This document shows positions 1 to 5,008 of a stretch of DNA of 10,755 nucleotides, in pieces. Within the stretch, counting starts at the first letter, position 1. Every line of letters starts with the position of its first letter. The DNA comes from Ga0077555 sp031367895 (GTDB lineage Bacteria; Pseudomonadota; Alphaproteobacteria; Rhizobiales; Hyphomicrobiaceae): the NCBI GenBank assembly GCA_031367895.1, contig JANLQP010000099.1, forward strand, positions 1 through 10,755. Reading direction: 5' to 3'. The notes under the pieces are model-generated. The model was not told the DNA's origin. It did no database searches and was given only the letters and a program-made list of their open reading frames with translations. The translations under genes were made by a program, and so were the position numbers.

Positions 1-507
1 ATGAAGCAAGAGTTGAAGGAGCGACTCGCACGACTGGCGCGAGCCCCGGACATCGACCGCGTGTCCTCCGGTTCACCCGCCGATCTCGTGATCCGGCCGG
101 CTGACGGCTTGGCCAAGGTCAAAACGATTTCTGCAATCAAGACGCTCGTTCGCCGAGGCGCAGCATTGCTCAAAGCCAAGCGCGCCGTCGAAGTGATGGT
201 GGAGAACGGCGAGGCGATTGTGCACGTTCCGATGGTCGAGAGCGCGAAAACCCTGGCGCGCGAACTCAAGGCGGCCGGCGTCGTCGTGCGCCGCGTGGCA
301 AGTGCGGTCGTGGACGTGAAGCAGGTGCGGGCCACGCTCGGGCTGACGCAGGAGCAGTTCGCGTTGCGCTTCGGCCTCGATATCGACGCTGTGCAGAATT
401 GGGAGCAGGGCCGCTGCAAGCCAGACCGGGCAACACTCGCCTATCTTCGCGCCATCGCCGCCGCGCCGCGCGAGGTGGCAGCCGCACAAGAGGAAGAGAT
501 GGCGTGA
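1..507 (+). CDS. XRE/HigA-like helix-turn-helix transcriptional regulator
   Basis: A 168-residue protein, probably a cytoplasmic DNA-binding regulator. Residues about 105-152 form an XRE-type helix-turn-helix: an LGLTQEQFA helix, a recognition helix around DIDAVQNWEQG, then a KPDRATLAYLRAI tail. This layout is typical of HigA/NadS-type antitoxins and related regulators. Residues about 41-99 (TISAIKTLV ... SAKTLARELKAAGVVV) resemble the C-terminal fold of ribosomal protein L7/L12 in pattern; this is inference, not a proven match. The window begins exactly at an ATG, so the true start could lie upstream. The gene ends 1 nt before the next ATG, so the two are almost surely co-transcribed and translationally coupled. 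The setting is element debris beside selC, which suggests an accessory gene of a genomic island. Its targets are unknown. An autoregulatory antitoxin-like role is possible but unproven. Confidence 0.8.
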   Translation: MKQELKERLARLARAPDIDRVSSGSPADLVIRPADGLAKVKTISAIKTLVRRGAALLKAKRAVEVMVENGEAIVHVPMVESAKTLARELKAAGVVVRRVASAVVDVKQVRATLGLTQEQFALRFGLDIDAVQNWEQGRCKPDRATLAYLRAIAAAPREVAAAQEEEMA

Positions 508-508
508 A

Positions 509-742
509 ATGACCCATTCCGAATTCCGGATCGGCACCGAGTTCGCCTGCGGCGGCAAGCATTGGCGATGCACTGACGTGGGTTGCCGCGTCGTCGTTGC
601 GATCTGTCTGTCGGAGTATCCAGACGACCCGTCGTGGTTCAACGGGCCGCCTTACGCAGTCGTTGAGCAAGTGTTCGACGAGTACAGCTTGCCCGGCTGC
701 AAGCGGGATCGCCAAGCGGGCTTGAAGCAGGACGATCCGTGA
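509..742 (+). CDS. Small conserved-looking hypothetical protein paired with the XRE regulator
   Basis: A 77-residue protein of unknown function. The ATG lies 1 nt after the TGA of the upstream regulator, and a purine-rich GAGGAAGAG stretch about 10 nt before it inside that gene can serve as ribosome-binding site. Visible features are GTEF near residue 9, a GGKHWRCTDVG segment, a second Cys, a DDPSWFNGPPYAV motif rich in Trp and Pro, and a C-terminal FDEYSLPGC. There is no signal peptide or membrane segment, so it is probably cytoplasmic. From memory, proteins with these segments recur in alphaproteobacteria next to such regulators, sometimes with a longer middle loop; I could not verify this. 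The tight pairing suggests a functional partner of the regulator. A toxin role is one option, but no toxin catalytic motif is recognisable. Confidence 0.65.
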   Translation: MTHSEFRIGTEFACGGKHWRCTDVGCRVVVAICLSEYPDDPSWFNGPPYAVVEQVFDEYSLPGCKRDRQAGLKQDDP

Positions 743-856
743 CAGGAAGCACACGCGAAACGTGATTACATCCACACTCGGCCGGCCAGCCGAACGCGAG
801 GCGTCTCACCTCGCTGCCGCCCGACTCCCGAGACGCGCCAACGAGACGGGCGCAAG

Positions 857-937
857 ATGAGCAAAGGTAAGAAGGCCTCTACATCAACGAGCAGCACCGA
901 CGACGGGCGCTCACAGATGGAGACCGCTGATGGCTAA
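857..937 (+). CDS. Possible 26-residue leader ORF before the excisionase remnant
   Basis: A very short Lys/Ser/Thr-rich hydrophilic reading frame (MSKGKKASTS...). Its TAA overlaps the ATG of the excisionase-like fragment by 8 bases, an arrangement seen in translationally coupled gene pairs. A GAGACGGG purine stretch lies 6 nt upstream of its ATG. Length alone gives little support, and it may be chance or the remains of a longer gene. No function can be named. Confidence 0.2.
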   Translation: MSKGKKASTSTSSTDDGRSQMETADG

Positions 938-1070
938 GACCCCTGTCGCCCCTCTCGCTTACCGCCTCGACGACGCCAGCCGCGTGTCCGGGCTCTCCAA
1001 ATCCAAGCTCTACCTGCTCGCAGTCGAGGGCCGAATCCGGCTCTGCCGCATGCTCGATGAACCAGGGTGA
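930..1070 (+). pseudogene. Truncated excisionase-type (HTH_17/MerR-like) DNA-binding protein
   Basis: The 46-codon frame carries YRLDDASRVSGLSKSKLYLL followed by VEGRIRLCR. This is the start of the helix-turn-helix of excisionase-family proteins, where the usual pattern is 'aa..sGlSrs.lY.li..GrirsvrvG.RtlIp...l..ll'. Here the match stops after RLCR (about position 1050) and the frame ends six residues later, so the wing (GGRTLIP-like part) and the C-terminal helix are missing. Intact relatives are usually around 60-80 residues. The break lies about 100 bases from the 3' end of selC, a common integration site, so I read this as the remnant of a recombination module of an integrated element, with its integrase deleted or outside the window. 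An intact very short DNA-binding protein is possible but less likely. Confidence 0.6.
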
Positions 1071-1152
1071 TTCAAGGCCACGCCATCGTTGGGGGACAAG
1101 CTGTGGGATAGAGCGCCAAGTCACAATATTTATCCCCTAAGATCAATGCCGT

Positions 1153-1247
1153 TGGCGGAGGAGGCAGGAGTCGAACCCACCAAGAGCCGTCTTGCGACCC
1201 TCCCCGGATTTGAAGTCCGGACGCCCCACCGGGGACGATTCTCCTCC
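1153..1247 (-). tRNA. selC: tRNA-Sec (anticodon TCA), CCA encoded
   Basis: Read on the minus strand, the 95-nt gene folds as a bacterial selenocysteine tRNA. It has acceptor GGAGGAG pairing CTCCTCC, a 6-bp D stem (CGTCCC / GGGGCG with a CGGT loop), an anticodon stem CCGGA/TCCGG with loop CTTCAAA, a long variable arm closed by a GCAA loop, and a T arm with loop TTCGACT. The discriminator G is followed by an encoded CCA (1155-1153). The anticodon TCA (1213-1211) reads UGA. The 6-bp D stem, long variable arm and UCA anticodon are hallmarks of tRNA-Sec. It implies selA, selB and at least one selenoprotein elsewhere in the genome. Counting nucleotides 3' of the T loop gives 12 rather than the 13 of E. 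coli selC, so the acceptor/T stems look 7/5 rather than 8/5, with A8 unpaired. Confidence 0.95.
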
Positions 1248-1290
1248 TTGTCCCGTGCAGCGAAGCATGCCCGCCGACAGGAACGCACCG

Positions 1291-1318
1291 AGCATAGCTG
1301 CTGGACTGCCCGCGACAA
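1291..1318 (-). promoter_or_regulatory. Candidate sigma-70-like promoter of selC
   Basis: On the minus strand TTGTCG (1318-1313) and TATGCT (1296-1291) are separated by 16 nt. Each matches the housekeeping consensus at four of six positions, and transcription would begin roughly 35-40 nt upstream of the tRNA 5' end. The position is sensible, but the match quality is modest. Confidence 0.3.
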
Positions 1319-1339
1319 GCGGGTTGTGCAGAACGGTTG

Positions 1340-1734
1340 GCGTCTACCCGTCCGGAGATCGTGCGATGTTCCTGATCGATATCGGATACTCGAACGTACA
1401 GGAAATACGTTGTCCCAGGGGCAAAACAGAACATCGCCGAAGCCCACGCCATCGCAACGACGACATCCTTGCGTCAATTGAAGCAAATCCCTCGTTGCCA
1501 TCACCTGTTCGAACGATTGCCGCCAAATCAGCATTGCTGTTGCACGCGACGACGGTCAGCGCGTCGCTCGACTGCAACCGTTGCAGTTTTACGCCCTCAC
1601 CGGGGCCGCCACTATTCGGCGTCCAGATGGTCAGCGGCGTTTTCGCGGTCAGCTTGATGACCTCGCCATAGCTGAATGCTCACGATCGTCGCTGCTGCGA
1701 TGGCCGAGCGACGATTTTCCGTCTTCGTCGCCAT
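1340..1734 (-). pseudogene. Probable frameshift-degraded coding sequence, function unknown
   Basis: No intact gene fits the space between selC and the cytochrome gene, but three minus-strand frames give consecutive protein-like pieces. From an ATG at 1734 comes MATKTENRRSAIAAATIVS, resembling a hydrophobic export signal. After a shift near 1670-1680 a second frame reads FSYGEVIKLTAKTPLTIW ... NSGGPGEGVKLQRL ... ALTVVACNSNADLAAIV ... GNEGFASID. After another shift near 1465 a third frame reads KDVVVAMAWASAMFCFAPG then TYFLYVRVSDIDQEHRTIS. Codon choice and amino-acid texture stay coding-like across the joins, which suggests one small secreted protein broken by two indels. I recognise no family. 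A sequencing error or chance open frames are the alternatives. Confidence 0.3.
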
Positions 1735-1736
1735 TC

Positions 1737-1764
1737 TGCATCCGTTGCATCCGTTGCATCCGTT
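1737..1764. repeat. Tandem repeat, 9-bp unit TGCATCCGT x3
   Basis: Three perfect head-to-tail copies of TGCATCCGT (1737-1745, 1746-1754, 1755-1763) are followed by one more T. They lie just beyond the stop codon of the cytochrome c gene on the minus strand. Because the unit is nine bases, copy-number change would not shift any reading frame. It is probably a slippage product in non-coding DNA. Confidence 0.9.
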
Positions 1765-1774
1765 CAGCCATACC

Positions 1775-2389
1775 CTACTGCTGTGCCGCCAGAAAATGTG
1801 CGAGCGCGTCGACATCGGCGTTCGGCACGCCGTACATGGCGGCAGCCATGCTGGTGTCGGAGCCGACACGCTGGTTGTCGCGGTATTGCCGCAACGATTG
1901 TCCCAAATAGTCCTCGCGCTGGCCGACGATGCGCGGAATTTGCTCGCGGCCGAGCAGGCTCGGCAGATGGCAATTGTTGCAGCGGAGCGACTTGATAAGC
2001 GCGCTGCCACGCGCAATGCGCGCGGGGTCCAGCGTCACCGACTGCGGCTTCAGCGGCAGTTTGGAGATCGCCTCCGCGAGCGCCAGAATCTCCTCGTCCT
2101 TCAGACCTTGCGCCGAGGCCGACATCAACTCGGACTTGCGCAAGCCTTCGCGGAAAAGGATAAGCTGATTGGTGATGTAGAGTGGTTGCTGGCCGGCCAG
2201 GGACGGCATGTTCGGCGCGTTGGCATTGCCACCCTCGCCGTGACAGGCAACGCACACTTCGAGCTGCTCGGCCAAAGGCTTGCCTGCAACGAGCGGCGGC
2301 GGCGTCTGCGCAACGGTCGCCGTCGCGCAGACGCAAAGCGCGGCCACCAGGAGTGGCAGCCGCGCGAAACAGAACAGTTCCGAGTGCAT
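1775..2389 (-). CDS. Periplasmic diheme cytochrome c (c4-like)
   Basis: A 204-residue exported cytochrome. Residues 1-27 are a signal peptide (hydrophobic LPLLVAALCV core, ATVAQ cleavage region). Two class-I cytochrome c heme sites follow: CVACH at 46-50 and CNNCH at 137-141. Each sits in its own domain, the two-lobed layout of cytochrome c4. Met89 (SELMSAS) and Met181 or Met185 are candidate sixth heme ligands; this assignment is inference. QPLYITNQLILFREG and REDYLGQSLRQYRD are the repeated helices expected of the two lobes. I chose the ATG at 2389 over the longer frame back to 2506 because the signal peptide starts there and the extension overlaps the dehydrogenase. The start lies 1 nt after that gene's TAA, so the genes are coupled. 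It probably accepts electrons from the dehydrogenase and passes them to the respiratory chain. Confidence 0.9.
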   Translation of the reverse strand: MHSELFCFARLPLLVAALCVCATATVAQTPPPLVAGKPLAEQLEVCVACHGEGGNANAPNMPSLAGQQPLYITNQLILFREGLRKSELMSASAQGLKDEEILALAEAISKLPLKPQSVTLDPARIARGSALIKSLRCNNCHLPSLLGREQIPRIVGQREDYLGQSLRQYRDNQRVGSDTSMAAAMYGVPNADVDALAHFLAAQQ

Positions 2390-2390
2390 T

Positions 2391-3677
2391 TTACTTCTTC
2401 TGCGCCCCGGCATCCGCTGTCTTCGATGGTCCATAGCTGATGCGGTAGATGGCGCCGTTCTGCTCGTCAGCAACCAAAAGCGAACCGTCTGGCTGCACGT
2501 GCACATCGACCGGACGGCCGTAGAACGCGTTCGCCTTCTCGTCGAGCAGACCAGTGAGGAACGGCTTGATCGTGGCGCTGGAACCGTCGCCGGAGATCGT
2601 CGCGGTCACGACGTCATAACCGAACTTCTGATCGCGGTTCCACGAGCCGCGACGGGCGATGAACGCAACGTTCTTGTAGGCACCGGGGAACATGTTGCCC
2701 GTGTAGAAGCGCAGCCCCAAGGCAGCAGCGTGCGGTCCGAGCAACGCAACCGGCCGCTCGACGCCAGAGCAAGCTTGCGGTCGTTTGATGTCGGGATCGG
2801 GGATGCCCTGGGCGTGACAATAGGGATAGCCGTAGAAGGCGCCCGTCTTCTCCTTCGTAACGCGATTGAGCTCCTCCTCGGGACCCGCGTTGCCGGCCCA
2901 GTCGCGGCCGTTGTCGGTGAACCAGAGATCGTTGCTGGTCGGATGGAACGCGAGCCCGACCGAGTTGCGCACGCCGCGCGCAACAATCTCCATCCCGGAG
3001 CCATCGAGATTGTAGCGGCGGATCTGCGCGTGCGTGCCCGGATTGACTTCGCATTGGTTACAAGGCGCACCGATCGGAATGTAGATCTTGTTGTCCGGCC
3101 CGAGCGCCAGGAACTTCCAGCCGTGGTGCTCTTCCTTCGGCAGGTTGAACTTTTCGGTCAGGTCAACGGGGTCACCCGGCTTGTCGAGCTTCGACTCGAT
3201 GTCGTCGTAGCGCAGGACCTTGTTGATCGCGACGACGTAGAGCGAGCCCTTGTGGAACAGCACACCGTTCGGCTGGACGAGCCCCTGCGCGATGACTTTG
3301 TGCTCGCGCTTGCCGTCCTTCTCCGTGATCGCATAGACCCGGCCGATGATGCGCGTACCCGCGAAAATCGTGCCCTTGTCACCACGCGTCATCATGCGCA
3401 CGCCCGGCATGCCGTGCGCCCAAATCTCGGACTTGAAGCCGGTCGGCAATTTTATCTTGTCGAGCGGGATTTTCTCGAGCGGCGTCACCGTCATCGGCGT
3501 TGCGTGCGGCGATAGTGTGGAACTCTCCATGCTCTTCGGCATGCCCTGCTTCCACCCAGGAGGGGCGGCCGGAGTAGCGGCAGGTGGCGCCGGCTGTTGG
3601 GCGTTTGCGGTTGATGTCAGCAGATACGCGAGTGCGGCTATCGCCGTGCCCGCACGAAGTCGTGCTCGATGGGACAT
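2391..3677 (-). CDS. PQQ-type sorbosone/glucose dehydrogenase (GSDH family), exported
   Basis: A 428-residue periplasmic beta-propeller dehydrogenase related to L-sorbosone dehydrogenase and soluble glucose dehydrogenase, which oxidise sugars or aldehydes with pyrroloquinoline quinone. Residues 1-26 form a signal peptide (AIAALAYLL core, TANA cleavage), then a Pro/Ala-rich linker runs to about 45. Family marks are QPNGVLF (135-141), HHGW (184-187, carrying the likely catalytic His), GVRNSVGLAF (235-244, with the Arg expected near PQQ), WFTDNGRDW (252-260), GSWNR (344-348) and GRPVDVHVQPDGSLLVADE near the C-terminus. GAPCNQCE (203-210) and YCHAQ/QACSG add cysteines that may form disulfides. 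It is first in an operon with the diheme cytochrome, its likely electron acceptor. The substrate cannot be told from sequence, and no pqq genes are in view. Confidence 0.88.
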   Translation of the reverse strand: MSHRARLRAGTAIAALAYLLTSTANAQQPAPPAATPAAPPGWKQGMPKSMESSTLSPHATPMTVTPLEKIPLDKIKLPTGFKSEIWAHGMPGVRMMTRGDKGTIFAGTRIIGRVYAITEKDGKREHKVIAQGLVQPNGVLFHKGSLYVVAINKVLRYDDIESKLDKPGDPVDLTEKFNLPKEEHHGWKFLALGPDNKIYIPIGAPCNQCEVNPGTHAQIRRYNLDGSGMEIVARGVRNSVGLAFHPTSNDLWFTDNGRDWAGNAGPEEELNRVTKEKTGAFYGYPYCHAQGIPDPDIKRPQACSGVERPVALLGPHAAALGLRFYTGNMFPGAYKNVAFIARRGSWNRDQKFGYDVVTATISGDGSSATIKPFLTGLLDEKANAFYGRPVDVHVQPDGSLLVADEQNGAIYRISYGPSKTADAGAQKK

Positions 3678-3682
3678 GTTTT

Positions 3683-3690
3683 CCTCCTCC
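3683..3690 (-). promoter_or_regulatory. Strong ribosome-binding site that decides the dehydrogenase start
   Basis: GGAGGAGG on the minus strand lies 5 nt before the ATG at 3677. The alternative GTG start at 3692 would place this Shine-Dalgarno sequence inside the coding region (encoding EEE), so the ATG at 3677 is preferred. Confidence 0.85.
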
Positions 3691-3703
3691 ACGCTGGAGC
3701 CAC

Positions 3704-3733
3704 ATTCTAATCATGGCACGCTGCCGACGGCAG
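3704..3733 (-). promoter_or_regulatory. Candidate -10 element and adjacent palindrome upstream of the dehydrogenase operon
   Basis: TAGAAT on the minus strand (3709-3704) matches five of six bases of the -10 consensus and lies about 27 nt upstream of the start codon. Eleven bases further upstream is a perfect hyphenated palindrome, CTGCCG-A-CGGCAG (3721-3733), placed where a -35 box or a repressor site would be. No good -35 hexamer is visible, so the operon may need an activator. This is inference from position only. Confidence 0.25.
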
Positions 3734-3803
3734 GTCCTGATCCCGGCAACTCCTGGCTTTCTGACTTTAGGTCACAGAAAACGCGTACGCAATAACGCGG
3801 ACC

Positions 3804-3835
3804 GGAAAACACGCCAGCCGGATCATTCGACTGGC
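3804..3835 (-). terminator. Rho-independent terminator downstream of the first-listed ridA
   Basis: On the minus strand an 8-bp stem GCCAGTCG / CGGCTGGC (one G-U pair) with a 7-nt loop is followed at once by GTGTTTTCC. It lies about 40 nt past the stop codon of the RidA gene and before the dehydrogenase promoter region, so it would end the upstream transcript and separate the two units. Confidence 0.6.
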
Positions 3836-3873
3836 GCCGCGAACCCCGGCCAAGTCGCAGCGCCCGCATCGCA

Positions 3874-4224
3874 TCAGCCTTTGGCGGCGATGATCTGGAT
3901 CTCGACCAGGCATTCGGCGTCGGCCATTTTGCCTTCGATGCAGGCGCGGGCCGGCAGATTCTCCGCGTCGGCCCAGGACATCCAAACCGTGTTCATGGCA
4001 TCGCGGTGCCGGATGTCGGCCACCCAGATGATCGCAGTCAGAATGCGCGACTTGTCCGAGCCGCACAACTTTAGGAACTTGTCGAGGTCACCGAGCGCCT
4101 GCAGCGTCTGCCCCGCAACGTCGAGGCTCAGATCGTCGGCGATGGCGCCGGCGGTGAAGACGAACGGTGCCGCCTCGACCACGTTGGCAAGGACCGGCTC
4201 CAGCTCACGTCGGATGATCGGCAT
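3874..4224 (-). CDS. RidA family protein (YjgF/YER057c/UK114), copy 1
   Basis: A 116-residue cytosolic protein of the RidA superfamily. Archetypal members form trimers and hydrolyse reactive enamine/imine intermediates such as 2-aminoacrylate; other subfamilies sit in catabolic operons. FVFTAG (21-26), CGSDKS (54-59), IRHRDAMN (71-78) and the PARAC segment are the conserved strands and loops. Arg93 and Glu108 align by context with the substrate-binding Arg and the Glu of E. coli RidA, so an active site looks retained. Length fits the family. It aligns without gaps to the neighbouring copy, with about 63 of 115 positions identical by hand, so the pair arose by an old tandem duplication. There is no clear Shine-Dalgarno sequence before the ATG. 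A terminator follows. The exact subfamily and substrate are unknown. Confidence 0.88.
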   Translation of the reverse strand: MPIIRRELEPVLANVVEAAPFVFTAGAIADDLSLDVAGQTLQALGDLDKFLKLCGSDKSRILTAIIWVADIRHRDAMNTVWMSWADAENLPARACIEGKMADAECLVEIQIIAAKG

Positions 4225-4267
4225 GGATACCGTTTAGGATCTGATCAAGTCCACAAATCCAACGGTT

Positions 4268-4400
4268 GTCATGGTCGGGCTCGTCCCGACCACCCATCGT
4301 CCTGCGAACTCGGCATTAAGGCTTTGCTGCAATGCAGACGCATTCTGGGGCCGCTTGCGATTGCGGCCCCATGGGTCCTCGGGACAAGCCCGAGGATGAC
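4268..4400. repeat. Dispersed palindromic intergenic repeat (three hairpins)
   Basis: A 133-bp element lies between the two ridA copies. It is bounded by 30-bp inverted arms (4268-4297 and 4371-4400) that match at 25 of 30 positions. Each arm is itself a hairpin: TGGTCGGG/CCCGACCA with a 5-nt loop (4272-4292), and TCCTCGGG/CCCGAGGA with a 5-nt loop (4376-4396). The middle carries a perfect GGGGCCGC/GCGGCCCC hairpin with an 8-nt loop (4347-4370). The GTCAT...GGGCTTGTCCC type of arm is, from memory, common between genes in Rhizobiales genomes, where it is often mis-called as ORFs reading 'VILGLVPRTH'. It may act as a transcript-end stabiliser or as a miniature mobile repeat. Confidence 0.8.
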
Positions 4401-4453
4401 ACTGTGGTTGCGTTGTGTGTGCGCATAAAGTTGAGCTTTCGCGCGCACGACAC

Positions 4454-4801
4454 TCACTTCGCGGCGACGACCGCGATCTCGACCAGGATCAGCGGATCGG
4501 CGAGCTTGGCTTCGAGGCAGGCGCGGCCGGGGAGGTTCTGGCCGCCGGTCCACTCGGTCCAGGCGATGTTCATCTTGTCGCGGTGGCGGATATCCGGCAC
4601 CCAGATCGTCGCCGAGATCACCTTCGACTTGTCGGAGCCGCAGAGCGCCAGCAACCGGTCGATCTCTTTCAGCACCTGCCGCGTCTGGCCGGTGACGTCC
4701 TGCTTGGTATCGTCGGGCGTGATGCCGGCCGTGAAGACGAAGCCGTTGGCCTCGACGACCTTCGACAGAATGCCTTTCGATTCGTGGCGCTTAAGGGTCA
4801 T
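4454..4801 (-). CDS. RidA family protein (YjgF/YER057c/UK114), copy 2
   Basis: A 115-residue cytosolic RidA-superfamily protein, paralogous to the copy immediately downstream in transcription order. FVFTAG (21-26), CGSDKS (54-59), IRHRDKMN (71-78), NLPGRAC (89-95) and LVEI (106-109) are shared. Arg93 and Glu108 are in the positions expected for the carboxylate-binding Arg and the active-site Glu. AGAGGA lies 5 nt before the ATG, a good ribosome-binding site, unlike copy 1. The 229 bp between the copies hold the palindromic repeat, so read-through transcription would place a structured RNA between the two messages. The copies differ most at residues 2-14, 27-34 and 82-88, which could reflect different substrates. 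The role as an imine/enamine deaminase is inferred from the family. Confidence 0.88.
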   Translation of the reverse strand: MTLKRHESKGILSKVVEANGFVFTAGITPDDTKQDVTGQTRQVLKEIDRLLALCGSDKSKVISATIWVPDIRHRDKMNIAWTEWTGGQNLPGRACLEAKLADPLILVEIAVVAAK

Positions 4802-5008
4802 GGGAGTCCTCTCGGTTGGAGTAGCTGGGGGATATTGAACGAGCCAGTTCTAGCACGGGCGCGCGGACGTGCCATGGGGCGCCAGAAGCCCATGCGAGCC
4901 ATCCGCAAACCACGGCGGCCGGCAGGCACGGATGAGGTCGTCGACATGAGCCGAACACCCGGGACCGGGGCACCTTGATTTTCGCACTGGATCAGACAGC
5001 AGTCGCTG
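4802..5008. other. Intergenic spacer upstream of ridA copy 2
   Basis: The 207 bp between the amidohydrolase stop and ridA copy 2 presumably carry the promoter of the RidA unit. A short AGCAG/CTGCT hairpin with a 3-nt loop lies at about 4997-5009, next to the amidohydrolase stop, but without a T-run. I see no convincing promoter hexamers and no gene. Confidence 0.5.

Noticed and set aside
801..836. GCGTCTC / GAGACGC inverted repeat with a 22-nt loop, overlapped by a CGAGG/CCTCG hairpin
   Set aside because: The loop is long, no T-run follows, and such pairings are frequent by chance in GC-rich DNA; not strong enough for a terminator or operator call.
1192..1671. A 159-codon plus-strand open frame crossing selC
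   Set aside because: It begins inside the tRNA gene and runs antisense to the degraded frames; no protein-like features were seen.
2280..3515. A 411-codon plus-strand open frame opposite the dehydrogenase
   Set aside because: It is rich in Arg, Val and Asp in the way antisense frames are, and the opposite strand encodes a clear exported enzyme.
4269..4553. A 94-codon minus-strand frame reading VILGLVPRTHG
   Set aside because: It is a translation of the palindromic repeat plus the start of the ridA region in the wrong frame, a common false gene in these genomes.
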